The translations under genes were made by a program, and so were the position numbers. From contig LBMP01000004.1 in assembly GCA_001184205.1 (NCBI GenBank), forward strand, positions 62,001 to 126,000: a DNA stretch of 64,000 bases, given 5' to 3'. The notes under the pieces were generated by a model. It saw only the letters and a list, made by a program, of their open reading frames with translations, made no database searches and was not told the origin of the DNA. The stretch is from Desulfocarbo indianensis (GTDB taxonomy: Bacteria > Desulfobacterota > Desulfarculia > Desulfarculales > Desulfarculaceae). Of the stretch, positions 24,560 through 33,412 are shown piece after piece; within the stretch, counting starts at the first letter, position 1; each line of letters opens with the position of its first letter.

Positions 24560-25678
24560 CTATTGCATGCGATGCCGGAAGAGGATGCCGGCCGCGGCCA
24601 GGGTGGTGAGGCCGATCACCGCCATGGGCCAGTATTGCCCCCAGAGGACATCCATGCCGGCCCCTTCCAGGAACACCTTGCGCACCACCACCAGGAAATA
24701 GCGCATGGGATTGGCCAGGGTCATGGTCTGCACCGCCGGCGGCATGTTGGCGATGGGGGTGGCGAAGCCGGAGAGGATCACCGCCGGCACCATGAACAGA
24801 AAGGTTCCCAAGAGGCTCTGCTGCTGGGTGGCCGAGAAGGAGGAGATCATGAGCCCCACCCCCAGGGCGGAAAGCAGGAACAGGAACAGGCCCAGATAGA
24901 GCGCGGGCAGGCTGCCCAAAAGCGGCACGTCGAACCACAGGGTTCCGGCCACGATGATCGCCGTGGCCTCGGCAAAGCCGATGACCATGCCGGGGAGCGC
25001 CTTGCCCAAAAGAATCTCCACCGGCCGCAAAGGCGTCACCAGAAGTTGGTCAAAGGTGCCCGCCTCCCGCTCGCGGGCCACCGAAAGCGAGGTGACCAGG
25101 AGCGAGACCACCAGGGTGAGAAGCCCGGCGATGCCCGGCACGATGAACCAGCGGCTCTCCAGGTTGGGGTTGAACCAGGCCCGTATCTCCAACTCGGCGG
25201 GCAGCGCGCCGCCGCCGTTTTCCCGGGCCCAGTCCCGGCTGAAGGCGTTGACCACGCTTTGCACGTAGCCCAAAAGGACGAGGGCGGTGTTGGAGTTGCG
25301 GCCGTCCACGATCACCTGCACCCGGCCGGGCCGGCCGCTCAGCAGGTCCTTGCTGAAGTGGGGATGGATCACCAGGGCCATGAGGACCTGGCCGTCGCGC
25401 ACCATGGGGCCGATCCGTTCCTGGCTGTTCAGGTTGGCCACCTGGCGGAAATTGCGCGAGCCGTCGAAATAGGAAACCAGCTCGCGGGAGGCCAGGCCCG
25501 CGTCCTGGTTGTAAAGCGCGTAGGGCACCTGGTTCAAATCGAAGGTGGCGGCGTAGCCGAACACCATGAGCTGAAACAGAGGCGGCACGATCAGGACCGT
25601 GCGGCTGCGCCGGTCCTTGAGCAAGGCCAGGAACTCCTTGAGCATCAGCGCCCAAACCCTGTGCAGCATGGCGCGCAT
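24560..25678 (-). CDS. ABC-2 type exporter permease (second of two)
   Basis: 372 residues. A cytoplasmic N-terminus and first helix (TVLIVPPLFQLMVFGYAATF) are followed by a large extracytoplasmic domain of about 140 residues, then five helices in the C-terminal half (IAGLLTLVVSLLVTSLSVAREREAGTFDQLL carries the coupling motif; FLFMVPAVILSGFATPIANMP is the ABC-2 signature). This is the YhhJ-like layout of multidrug and polysaccharide exporters. It follows the other permease after 4 nt; the two probably form a heterodimer with the twin ATPase. The start could be 25678 or the ATG nine bases later. Confidence 0.92.
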   Translation of the reverse strand: MRAMLHRVWALMLKEFLALLKDRRSRTVLIVPPLFQLMVFGYAATFDLNQVPYALYNQDAGLASRELVSYFDGSRNFRQVANLNSQERIGPMVRDGQVLMALVIHPHFSKDLLSGRPGRVQVIVDGRNSNTALVLLGYVQSVVNAFSRDWARENGGGALPAELEIRAWFNPNLESRWFIVPGIAGLLTLVVSLLVTSLSVAREREAGTFDQLLVTPLRPVEILLGKALPGMVIGFAEATAIIVAGTLWFDVPLLGSLPALYLGLFLFLLSALGVGLMISSFSATQQQSLLGTFLFMVPAVILSGFATPIANMPPAVQTMTLANPMRYFLVVVRKVFLEGAGMDVLWGQYWPMAVIGLTTLAAAGILFRHRMQ

Positions 25679-25682
25679 GGCT

Positions 25683-26831
25683 TCAATCCAGCCTTTTCTT
25701 GGTTTTTTTGGCCACCAGTAGCAGGAAGAGCGCCCCCATCACCGCCAGGGCCAGGGCGTTGTGCCAGAGGATGGACCACACGTCGCCGGCCAGAAACACG
25801 CTTTGCAGAATGGATACGAAATAGCGGGCCGCGATGAAGCGGGTGATGAACTGCACCACCTCCGGCATGGAGCCGATGTTGAAGATGAAGCCCGACAGCA
25901 TGAAGGCCGGCAGAAAGGTGGTGATGATGGCCACCTGGGCGGCCACGAACTGGTTGCGGGCCAGGGTGGAGATCAACAGCCCCATGCCCAGGGCGGTGAA
26001 CATGAACAGGGCCGCGGCGCCGCTCAACACCCACAGGGAGCCCCTGAGCGGCACCTCGAAGAATAACACCGCCATGGCCACCGAGAGCGCCATGCCGCCC
26101 ATGCCCAGTATGAAGTAGGGCACCAGCTTGCCCAGGAGTATCTCCCGCACCGTGACCGGGGTGACCATGAGGGCCTCCATGGTGCCGCGCTCCCATTCCC
26201 TGGCCACCACCATGGCCGTGAGCAGAGCGCCGATCAGGGTCATGATCACCGCGATGAGCCCCGGCACCAGGAAGTTGCGCGAACGCACCTCGGCGTTGAA
26301 CCAGACCCTTTCCTCCACCTCCACCGGCAGGGCCAATTCCCGTCCCTGGCTTTGGGCGTAATCCTCCAGCCAGCGCTGCCAGGCCCCCTGCACGTAGCCT
26401 TCCACGATGCGGGCGGTGTTGGCGTCCACCCCGTTGGTTATCACCGCGATGGGGGCCTGCTCTCCGGAAAAGAGCTTGCTGTCGAAATCGGATTTCAGCC
26501 AGACGATGCCCTCCACCTGGCCCAGGCGCATCATCTCCTCGGCTTCCTGGATGGTGGCCGCGCGGCGGGACTCGAAATAGGGCGAGGCCTCGAAGCCGGC
26601 GGTGAAGGCGGCGCTCACCGCGCTGGGCTCCTCGACCACCAGGGCCAGGGGCACGTCCTTGGCGTCCAGGGAGACCGCGTAGCCAAAGAGGAGAAGCAGG
26701 ATCAAGGGCATCACGAAGGCGATGGCGATGCTGGAAGGATCGCGCACCACTTGCAGCATTTCCTTGCGCCAGAGTCCCTTGAGCCGCCGCCAGGAAAAGC
26801 GGCGCAGCTTCAGATGCGATTCCGGCGTCAT
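25683..26831 (-). CDS. ABC-2 type exporter permease (first of two)
   Basis: 382 residues with the same architecture as its neighbour: helix near 30-50 (IALAFVMPLILLLLFGYAV), a large periplasmic loop, then the coupling-helix region VAREWERGTMEALMVTPV and the ABC-2 signature FMLSGFIFNIGSMPEVVQFITRFIAARYF. A basic N-terminal stretch of about 30 residues precedes the first helix. The start overlaps the ATPase stop by ATGA. It shows only distant similarity to the second permease by eye, so a heterodimeric pore rather than a recent duplication is likely. Confidence 0.92.
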   Translation of the reverse strand: MTPESHLKLRRFSWRRLKGLWRKEMLQVVRDPSSIAIAFVMPLILLLLFGYAVSLDAKDVPLALVVEEPSAVSAAFTAGFEASPYFESRRAATIQEAEEMMRLGQVEGIVWLKSDFDSKLFSGEQAPIAVITNGVDANTARIVEGYVQGAWQRWLEDYAQSQGRELALPVEVEERVWFNAEVRSRNFLVPGLIAVIMTLIGALLTAMVVAREWERGTMEALMVTPVTVREILLGKLVPYFILGMGGMALSVAMAVLFFEVPLRGSLWVLSGAAALFMFTALGMGLLISTLARNQFVAAQVAIITTFLPAFMLSGFIFNIGSMPEVVQFITRFIAARYFVSILQSVFLAGDVWSILWHNALALAVMGALFLLLVAKKTKKRLD

Positions 26832-28603
26832 GCCGCCTCCTTGGGCGCGCGGTGTTCCTCCAGGAGCGCTATGAAGGCGTCCTCCATGCTGGGGTTGGGG
26901 TTTTCCGGCGTCACCCAGCGGCTTTTCATCTCATGGGGCGTGCCCCGGGCCAGGATCTGGCCCCGGTCCATCACCACCATGCGGTCGCAGTATTCGGCTT
27001 CCTCCAGATGGTGGGTGGTGATGAGCACCGTCACCTTTTGCTCGGCCAGGGCGTTGATGCGCCGCCAGAAATCGCGCCGGGCCAGGGGGTCCACCCCGCT
27101 GGTGGGCTCGTCCAGGAACAATATCTCCGGGCCGTGCATCAGGGCCGCGGCCATGGCCAGGCGCTGCTTGAAGCCCAGGGGCAGCTCCGCGCTGGGCGCC
27201 TCGGCCACCTCGGCCAGGCCGAACTCGTCCAGGGCCCAGGCGATCATCCGGCGGCGGCGCTCGCCGCCCAGGCCGTAGGCGCTGGCGAAAAAGCTTAAAT
27301 TATCGCGCACCGAGAGCTGGCCATAAAGGCTGAAGCGCTGGGCCATGTAGCCGATGCTGGCCCTGGCCCGGGCCGGCGCGCGGCGCAGGTCCCAGCCCGC
27401 CACCCGCAGCCGGCCCTGGCTGGGGGGCAAGAGGCCGCACAGCATGCGGAAGGTGGTGGACTTGCCCGCCCCGTTGGCCCCCAAAAGCCCGAAGACCTCG
27501 CCCCGCTTCACCTGAAACGATATGCGGTCCACCGCCACGAATTCGCCGAAGCGCTTGGTCAGTTCCTCCACCTCGATCACGGTGTCGCGGGCCTTGGAGG
27601 CCTCCGCGCCGCGCTGGATAAGTTGCAGTTCCGGCTCCTGGCTTTCGTGCCGCCGGCCGCCCATGAGGGCCAGGAAGCCGTCCTCGAAGCGGGGCTCCTC
27701 CTCCCGGACCTGGAGGCCGGTCATTGCGTCGCCCAGGCCGCTCAGATCCGGCGGCGCGGCCTTATCCATGACCAGGCGCACCCCGTCGCCCTGGATCACC
27801 GAATCCACCACCCCCGGCCCGCGCGCCAAAAGGCTTTGCAGGCGGCGGCGGTTGTTTTGCCCGCTTTTCACCAGAAAGCTTTTGCCCCGCATGCGCCGGC
27901 TGAATTCGCCCGGCGCTCCCTGGCCCAGCACCTTGCCCTGGTGCAGCAGCACCACCTCCTGGCAGCGCTCGGCCTCGTCCAGGTAGGAGGTGGAGAGCAG
28001 CACGCTGAGCCCCTCGCTTTCCACCAGCCGGTAAACGATCTCCCAAAGCTCCCGGCGGGAAACCGGGTCCACCCCCACGGTGGGCTCGTCCAGGATGAGC
28101 ATCTCGGTGGGTTTGACCAGGGCGCAGGCCAGGCCCAGCTTCTGCTTCATGCCGCCGGAGAGCGCGCCGGCCAGGCGATCCTGGAAGGGCTCCATGCCGG
28201 TCATGCCCAGAAGCTCGGCATAGCGGGGCGGCCGGTCCTCCGGGGCCAGGTCGCGCAGGTCGGCGTAGAGGTCCAGGTTTTCCTTGACGGTCAAGTCTTC
28301 GTAGAGCCCGAAGCGCTGGGGCATGTAGCCCACCAGGGCCTGCACCCGCTGGGGGTCCTGACCCACCTCCACCCCCAACACGCTGATGGAGCCCTCGTCC
28401 GGCAGCAAAAGCCCCACCGCCAGGCGCATCAAGGTGGTTTTGCCGGCGGCGTCCGGCCCCACCAGGCCGGTGACCGCGCCGTGGGCCACCTGGGCGCTCA
28501 CCTGGTCCAGCGCCTGCACCGGCTTTCCCGCCAGCTTGAAGGCGCGGCTCACCCCCTGGATGGAGCAGGCGGGCGCGTGGTTTTTCCCCGGCGTGGCGCT
28601 CAA
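26828..28603 (-). CDS. ABC exporter ATPase with two fused nucleotide-binding domains
   Basis: 591 residues from a TTG at 28603 that overlaps the adaptor stop (TTGA); no earlier start avoids a 120-nt overlap. The first domain (about 10-300) has Walker A GPDAAGKTT, signature LSGGMKQKL and Walker B LILDEPTVGVDP. The second (about 335-590) has Walker A GANGAGKST, a diverged signature LPLGFKQRLAMA and Walker B ILFLDEPTSGVDP. Note that the first Walker A has Asp-Ala-Ala where Asn/Ser-Gly-Ala is usual. Fused twin ATPases next to an HlyD adaptor and YhhJ-like permeases match the yhiI-yhiH-yhhJ/RbbA type of exporter system. Confidence 0.9.
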   Translation of the reverse strand: MSATPGKNHAPACSIQGVSRAFKLAGKPVQALDQVSAQVAHGAVTGLVGPDAAGKTTLMRLAVGLLLPDEGSISVLGVEVGQDPQRVQALVGYMPQRFGLYEDLTVKENLDLYADLRDLAPEDRPPRYAELLGMTGMEPFQDRLAGALSGGMKQKLGLACALVKPTEMLILDEPTVGVDPVSRRELWEIVYRLVESEGLSVLLSTSYLDEAERCQEVVLLHQGKVLGQGAPGEFSRRMRGKSFLVKSGQNNRRRLQSLLARGPGVVDSVIQGDGVRLVMDKAAPPDLSGLGDAMTGLQVREEEPRFEDGFLALMGGRRHESQEPELQLIQRGAEASKARDTVIEVEELTKRFGEFVAVDRISFQVKRGEVFGLLGANGAGKSTTFRMLCGLLPPSQGRLRVAGWDLRRAPARARASIGYMAQRFSLYGQLSVRDNLSFFASAYGLGGERRRRMIAWALDEFGLAEVAEAPSAELPLGFKQRLAMAAALMHGPEILFLDEPTSGVDPLARRDFWRRINALAEQKVTVLITTHHLEEAEYCDRMVVMDRGQILARGTPHEMKSRWVTPENPNPSMEDAFIALLEEHRAPKEAA

Positions 28604-29649
28604 GAGGCCTTTTCCGGGCAGGGTTGGCTCTGGCCGCGTCCTTCCGGGTTCTTGGCCTGGTCCAGGCCGATGGTCACCGTCACCGGCATGCCCAGTCTTA
28701 GTTCGCCTTCGGGATTGCACACGACGATCTTGACCCGGTAGACCAGCTTGGTGCGCAGCTCGGTGGTCTGCACCCGCTTGGGGGTGAATTCGGCGGTGGG
28801 CGATATGTAGCCCACCCAGCCTTGGTATTTCTTATCGGGATAGGAATCGGTGAAGACATAGGCGGTCATGCCGGGGGCTATCTTGCCCAGATCGGGCTCC
28901 TCCACGAAAGCCCGCACCCACACCGGGCTGGTGAGCGCCAGGGTGTAGACCGGCCTTTCCGGCGAGGCCATGTCGCCCGGCTCCAGGACGCGGGCCTGCA
29001 CCACGCCGGCGCTGGGCGCGTAGAGCTTGGTGTCGGCCAGGTTTTTCGTGGCCAGCTCCAGCTCGGCCTGGGCCGCGCGCAGCTCGGCCTGGGCCGCGGC
29101 GATGTCCTCCACCCGGGGGCCCTTGACCGCCAGCTCCAGGGACTGGCGCGCGGCGTCCACCTGGGCCCGGGCCGCCTCGTAGGTGGCGGTGGTGTTGTCC
29201 AGTTGCTGGGGAGGCAGACTCTTGGTCTTGGCCAGCGCCTTGTGCCGCTGGTAGAGCTTGCTGGCGTCCTGCAGACGGGCCTGGGCTTCTTCCAGGTTGG
29301 CCCTGGCCCGGGCTATCTCCTCGGGCCGGGAGCCCCGCTCCAGGCGGGCCACTTTTTGTTCCTGGGCGGCCACCTGGGCTCTTGCCCTGGCCTCATTGGC
29401 CTGGTAGCGCAGGTCTTCCAGTTGGGCCACCAGTTGGCCGGCCTGGGCCCGGTCGCCTTCCTGCAAGGGCAGGCTGGTCACCCGGCCGCTGGCGTTGAAG
29501 GCCAGCCGCACCTGGCGGATATCCACGTTGCCGTAGAGGGTCAATTGGCCGGAAGGCGCTTCCTCGCAGGCCACCAGGCAATAGATTCCATACCCGGCCC
29601 CCGCCAAAACCAATAGTGACGCCAAGGCTATTACTAGTTTCTTCGGCAT
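28600..29649 (-). CDS. HlyD-family periplasmic adaptor of the ABC-2 exporter
   Basis: 349 residues. N-terminal signal anchor (LVIALASLLVLAGAGYGIYCLV), then a biotinyl/lipoyl half-motif, a long coiled coil (ARARAQVAAQEQKVARLERGSR to AELRAAQAELELATKNL) and the second half (LYAPSAGVVQARVLEPGD), beta-barrel and C-terminus (LRTKLVYRVKIVVCNPEGELRLGMPVTV). It corresponds to YhiI. The ATG at 29649 is preferred because AAGGCGAGG lies just upstream; another ATG five codons earlier is possible. It is the first gene of the exporter operon. Confidence 0.92.
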   Translation of the reverse strand: MPKKLVIALASLLVLAGAGYGIYCLVACEEAPSGQLTLYGNVDIRQVRLAFNASGRVTSLPLQEGDRAQAGQLVAQLEDLRYQANEARARAQVAAQEQKVARLERGSRPEEIARARANLEEAQARLQDASKLYQRHKALAKTKSLPPQQLDNTTATYEAARAQVDAARQSLELAVKGPRVEDIAAAQAELRAAQAELELATKNLADTKLYAPSAGVVQARVLEPGDMASPERPVYTLALTSPVWVRAFVEEPDLGKIAPGMTAYVFTDSYPDKKYQGWVGYISPTAEFTPKRVQTTELRTKLVYRVKIVVCNPEGELRLGMPVTVTIGLDQAKNPEGRGQSQPCPEKAS

Positions 29650-29735
29650 GTGCCTCGCCTTCATGAGCCCGCCGCGCCAGATTCCGCCGGCGGGTCTTGC
29701 CCCAGGTTGCTAAGCGGATTCAAGAGCACGTTACT

Positions 29736-29765
29736 ACTATATCACCTGACGAACCTTCGTCCCAA
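29736..29765 (-). promoter_or_regulatory. Promoter of the ABC-2 exporter operon with internal palindrome
   Basis: TTGGGA (29760-29765), 18-nt spacer, TATAGT (29736-29741) on the minus strand. The 12-bp near-palindrome ACGAACCTTCGT (29749-29760) lies in the spacer and could bind a repressor. No regulator gene is adjacent. Confidence 0.5.
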
Positions 29766-29900
29766 ACGGGCCGGACCATAATTAATCATAAGGAATAATT
29801 GCCTCCCCCCATGGTCAAAAGTCATCGGCCAAGTCAGAATATAGGCAAGAGAGCGGGCGTAAAAAAAGTCTATTTCCGCCATAGGGGAGGGGGAGGCGTC

Positions 29901-30392
29901 ATGCCGTTTGCGCTGGCTTTTTTGCTTTTTGCCGGGTGCTGTCTGGCGCCGGCGGCTCCCGCCCAGGCGGAGGTGGCCATGCCGCCCGAAAAAGCCTGCC
30001 GCGCCTTGCGCGGCCTGGGGCTGAAGCCCGGCCCCTACAAGCTCCAGGGCGATATGCATTGCTGCCTGGCCGAGGTGGTGCTCACCCCCGGCGCGCGGTG
30101 CAACAGCCTCATCTACCAGGCTTTCGGCGATAGGGACCAGGTGCGGGAACTGCGCCTGGAACTCAGCGTGGACCAGCCCCGCGAGGAACGCGCGGCCAAG
30201 GAGCTTTTCACCAGGGCCGCGCTCCGGCTGGCCGAGGCGGCGGGCTCCCAAGAGCCGCCGGACGGTTTGGCCGAGGCCGCGGCCAGGAATTCGGAAGGCA
30301 ATTGGGAAGCGGGCAAGGCGCTCATAGACCTGGTGGACCACCCGTCCTTTGATTCGCCGGGCGGCTACAAGCTGGTGCTTACCATCCGTTGA
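29901..30392 (+). CDS. Small secreted protein of unknown function
   Basis: 163 residues. A signal peptide (PFALAFLLFAGCCLAPAAPAQAE, cleavage near residue 25) is followed by a hydrophilic domain with Cys residues at KACRALR, MHCCLAEV and ARCNSLIY, so disulfides in the periplasm are possible. The C-terminal half is predicted helical (ELFTRAALRLAEAAG). A purine-rich GGGGAGGGGGAGG run precedes the ATG. I do not recognise the family. It is divergent from the exporter operon and convergent with the HD/HDOD gene. Confidence 0.7.
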   Translation: MPFALAFLLFAGCCLAPAAPAQAEVAMPPEKACRALRGLGLKPGPYKLQGDMHCCLAEVVLTPGARCNSLIYQAFGDRDQVRELRLELSVDQPREERAAKELFTRAALRLAEAAGSQEPPDGLAEAAARNSEGNWEAGKALIDLVDHPSFDSPGGYKLVLTIR

Positions 30393-30475
30393 ATCGCGGC
30401 CGGCCCAAAACCGGTCCCGCCCCGTGGCGGGGCCGCGGGCTTCGCAAAAATAAAAGCCCTCGCTTACACCGCGCT

Positions 30476-31984
30476 TCAGGAGGAATACAGGCTCATCAGC
30501 AGGGTTTGGTGGTCTATCTGGTCGGAGTCGGTGGCGGACATGAGGCCCTGCAGCGAGTTGTAGCGCCGCAGGGTGGCGGCAAACGCCCGGTTCAAATCCT
30601 GGGGCTCTATTTCCAGATTGTGCTCGGCTATTATATCTTGCAGCGGGTTTCCCGCGCGGCGATCCTCCCCCAAAACGCTTTTAACCACTTCCTTGGCCAT
30701 GAGCAACAGCAGGGCTTCCCGGTTTCTTTTCAAAAATACCGGCTGGTCGCTGCGTTTGAGCGCCTCCACCAGGGAGTTGGGAAGGTGGGCTTCTTTTAAC
30801 AGCCCCGCGCCGGTGCGGTGGTGCCAGAAATCTATCCTGGCCAGGAGCACGTCCAACTGCCATTCCGTGAGCTGGCGTTCGCCGCTTTGGGACACGAAGA
30901 CCCGCAGCAGGGCGGGTTTGCCGATATTGCTAAGCAGGCCAGCCAGATAGGCGTAATGGCGGTTGGCCATGCCCAGGTTTTCCGACAAACTGCGGCAGGC
31001 GGCCGCCCTGAGCAGGGCTTGCTCCCACCAGGATTGCATGATCTGGCGGAGCACCAATTGGCTGGCCTTGAAAAGCGTCTGGTAGACAAAGGTGATCATC
31101 AGGCTGCGGGCCTCGTTGAGGCCGATGCGGACCAGGGCGTCGCTGATGGCGCTCACCGGCGGCATGCCGTAATACAATGAGGAATTGGCGGTGGAGATGA
31201 TCTTCAGGGCCAGGGCGGGCTCCAGTTCGATTATGGCGGAAAATTGCCGCAGGGAAAGCCCGTCGTCCTGCATCAGCTTTCTTATCAATGACATGGCCCC
31301 CGGAACCGCGGGCGCCTGAATGCGTCCGTCCGCCGTGTCCTCGAAGGCGTCGTCCAACTCCTGGGTGAATTCGTCCAGCTCCACCTGCTCGGGCCGGTCG
31401 TCGGCGGTGTCCAGGCGCAGGACCGCTATCAAGGCCTCCACCACCGCGGGGTCGAACTTGCCCTGGTTGGCCGTGATCTCGTTGAGCGCGGCCCGGTAGC
31501 ACAGCTTGCGCCGGTGGGGCCGGTCCGAGGACAGCGCCTCGAAAACGTGGGCCACGTGCAAAATGCGCGAACCCAGGGGGAGTTCCTCCCCTTTGAGGTC
31601 GTTGGGAGTGTCTTGGCCGTCAAAGCGGTTGAGATGATAGCGGATAAGGCGGCTGACCGGACCCAGCAAGGAAACCGAGTCCAAAATCTGGAGGCCCACT
31701 TGCAATTGGGAGTCCACGATCTCCCTTTGCTGGGGGGTCAACGGCTCGTTGCTCTGCAGGATATCGTCCGGCATGACCAGGTAGCCCATGTCATGCAACA
31801 GGCCGGCCAGGTATATCTGGCTGGACTCTTCGGAGGAAAGGCCCATGTGCTCCGCCATGGCCCTGGCCAGGTCGGCCACCCTCTGGGAATGACCTATGGC
31901 ATAGGGGCGGCGGGATTCCAGCGCCGAGACGATCTTGATTAAAAGCCCCAATAGTTCCTTATAATTGGGGGGCATCTTGGTCAT
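30476..31984 (-). CDS. Degenerate HD-GYP domain joined to an HDOD domain
   Basis: 502 residues. Residues about 10-205 are an HD-GYP-like domain with GHSQRV and the metal pair in LLHDMGYL. The c-di-GMP phosphodiesterase signature is damaged: the usual HH-x3-DG-x-GYP is YHLNRFDGQDTPNDL and the usual VADxFDA is VAHVFEA. Residues about 228-420 form an HDOD domain (LQDDGLSLRQFSAIIELEPALALKI-type core, ANSSLYYGMPPVSAISDALVRIG). HDOD proteins act in signalling and are often fused to c-di-GMP modules. Loss of several key residues suggests a binding or scaffold role, not hydrolysis. It is a single-gene unit with its own promoter. Confidence 0.85.
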   Translation of the reverse strand: MTKMPPNYKELLGLLIKIVSALESRRPYAIGHSQRVADLARAMAEHMGLSSEESSQIYLAGLLHDMGYLVMPDDILQSNEPLTPQQREIVDSQLQVGLQILDSVSLLGPVSRLIRYHLNRFDGQDTPNDLKGEELPLGSRILHVAHVFEALSSDRPHRRKLCYRAALNEITANQGKFDPAVVEALIAVLRLDTADDRPEQVELDEFTQELDDAFEDTADGRIQAPAVPGAMSLIRKLMQDDGLSLRQFSAIIELEPALALKIISTANSSLYYGMPPVSAISDALVRIGLNEARSLMITFVYQTLFKASQLVLRQIMQSWWEQALLRAAACRSLSENLGMANRHYAYLAGLLSNIGKPALLRVFVSQSGERQLTEWQLDVLLARIDFWHHRTGAGLLKEAHLPNSLVEALKRSDQPVFLKRNREALLLLMAKEVVKSVLGEDRRAGNPLQDIIAEHNLEIEPQDLNRAFAATLRRYNSLQGLMSATDSDQIDHQTLLMSLYSS

Positions 31985-32036
31985 GGACGATCTCCCGATC
32001 CTTCATGAGACGAGAGCAAACCCTGATCAGTATACC

Positions 32037-32067
32037 AGTATATGCGAAAAGGGGCGGTCTTTTGCAA
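32037..32067 (-). promoter_or_regulatory. Probable promoter of the HD-GYP/HDOD gene
   Basis: TTGCAA (32062-32067) with -10 candidates CATATA (32039-32044, 17-nt spacer) or TATACT (32037-32042, 19-nt spacer). A second TATACT follows 8 nt downstream, so the exact start is uncertain. Confidence 0.4.
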
Positions 32068-32120
32068 CGACGCCGGGCAGGGTAGCCAAACCGTCACGTT
32101 TAGTCAACGGGCCTGGCGGA

Positions 32121-32879
32121 TCAATCGCTCTTCATCATGGGCACAAAGCGCACCTGTCCCAGGCTTTGGCGGCTGATGACGCCCTGGCGGCCTTTGGTTA
32201 TCAGTAATAGTTCCTGCACGCCGAACCTGGGCCCCAAGGGCAGGATCATGCGGCCGCCGGGCGCCAGTTGCTCCACCAGCGCCTGGGGAATCTTCGGCGG
32301 CGCGGCGGTGAGGATGATGGCGTCAAAGGGCGCGGCCTGGGGCCAGCCCTGGTAGCCGTCGCCGATCTTGAGCCGCACCCGGCCGTAGCCCAGGCCGGCC
32401 AGCGCCTGGGCGGCCCGCTTGCCCAATTCCTCCACGATCTCGATGCTATAGACTTCTCCGGCCAGCTCGGCCAGGACGGCGGCCTGGTAGCCGCTGCCGG
32501 TGCCGATCTCCAGGACCTTGTCTTGGGGGGTGAGCTTCAGGGCCTCGCTCATGAGCGCCACCACGTAGGGCTGGCTGATGGTCTGGCCCTGGCCGATGGG
32601 CAGGGGATGGTCCGCATAGGCGCTTTCCCGCTGCCTGGCCGGCACGAAACAGTGGCGGGGCACCTTGCCCATGGCGGCCAGCACCCTGGGGGCCTTGACC
32701 CCGCGTTGGCTTATCTGCCGGCGCACCATGAGGGCGCGCTCTTCCCGGTATTGGCCGCCGTGGCAGGCCGCCTCCCGCGGGGGCGGGCCTTGCCCGGCGG
32801 CCAGGGCTCCGGCGGCCCAGGCCAGCATGAGGGCCAGCGCCGTGGCCCGGGCGGCCTTTGGCAGCGCGCGGCAAAGCAA
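32121..32879 (-). CDS. pcm: Protein-L-isoaspartate O-methyltransferase with signal peptide
   Basis: 252 residues. PIMT repairs isoaspartyl residues in aged proteins using S-adenosylmethionine. SAM-binding motif VLEIGTGSGYQAAVLAEL, motif II VRLKIGDGYQGW and AIILTAAPPKIPQAL are typical. Unusually the N-terminus (ARATALALMLAWAAGALAAG) is a signal peptide, followed by about 20 residues before the catalytic domain, so the enzyme is predicted periplasmic or membrane-attached; exported PIMTs are known in this bacterial group. How SAM would be available there is unclear. The TTG start has AGGAGG 6 nt upstream, overlapping the end of the zinc-ribbon gene. Confidence 0.88.
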   Translation of the reverse strand: MLCRALPKAARATALALMLAWAAGALAAGQGPPPREAACHGGQYREERALMVRRQISQRGVKAPRVLAAMGKVPRHCFVPARQRESAYADHPLPIGQGQTISQPYVVALMSEALKLTPQDKVLEIGTGSGYQAAVLAELAGEVYSIEIVEELGKRAAQALAGLGYGRVRLKIGDGYQGWPQAAPFDAIILTAAPPKIPQALVEQLAPGGRMILPLGPRFGVQELLLITKGRQGVISRQSLGQVRFVPMMKSD

Positions 32880-32889
32880 GGCGGACCTC

Positions 32890-33054
32890 CTAGCTCTTGC
32901 GCGAGGTCTTGGCCATGAAGCCGCTCATGAGCTGGGTGACCTTGCGCCCCTTGCAGTGGGGGCAGGCGGTTTTTTTCTTGTCGCGCTGGGAGATGCTCAT
33001 CACCTGACTGAATTCCTTGCCGCAGGATCGGCAGGCGAAATCATAAGTGGGCAT
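32890..33054 (-). CDS. FmdB-type small zinc-ribbon protein
   Basis: 54 residues, beginning MPTYDFACRSCGKEFSQ. Two CxxC knuckles (CRSC and CPHC) form a zinc ribbon; the start MPxYxFxCxxCGxxF is the hallmark of the FmdB regulatory-protein family. The C-terminus is basic (KTSRKS). A strong GAGGAGG site lies 6 nt before the ATG. The stop codon is 10 nt before the pcm start, so both are in one transcript. The function of the family is not settled; some members are suggested regulators of amidase genes. Confidence 0.88.
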   Translation of the reverse strand: MPTYDFACRSCGKEFSQVMSISQRDKKKTACPHCKGRKVTQLMSGFMAKTSRKS

Positions 33055-33412
33055 GGCTTACCTCCTCGACCATGACGTTCTCTATTCTATATTCTCTGCA
33101 AAAGACCGGGGGGCTGGTCAAGGGCAAAGCGGCGCGGTTCATCACCAGAAGGCGCCGTTGCAGGGAAACCTTGGATAGCGTGCGAATTGGATATCGCGGG
33201 AAGGGGAATGCGCAATTGACCAACAACGCAAACGTGGAGTAGCATGCTGCAAACCAAGGTATTAGTTATTTGCCGGCCTCATTTAAGGCAAAAAGCGCAG
33301 AAAAAGTGCGAATGGCGCCTTATCACGGCAATTGAACGGCAAATAAACCACCGGATGCAGTTTTAAGCGCACATGAAGCTGGAGCGGCGAACGCTGCCCA
33401 AAGAGGGGGCAA
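33055..33412. other. Intergenic region with an AT-richer composition
   Basis: 358 bases between divergent genes with no supported coding sequence. A plus-strand promoter is possible at TTGACC (33216-33221), 18-nt spacer, TAGCAT (33240-33245). On the minus strand an ATATAGAAT stretch near 33080-33095 may serve the zinc-ribbon gene but has no good -35. The composition change starts here and continues through the next gene. Confidence 0.45.

Noticed and set aside
28604-28720. Longer N-terminus for the twin ABC ATPase
   Set aside because: It would overlap the adaptor gene by 120 nt and encode a low-complexity Arg/Gly/Pro stretch; the TTG overlapping the adaptor stop is better.
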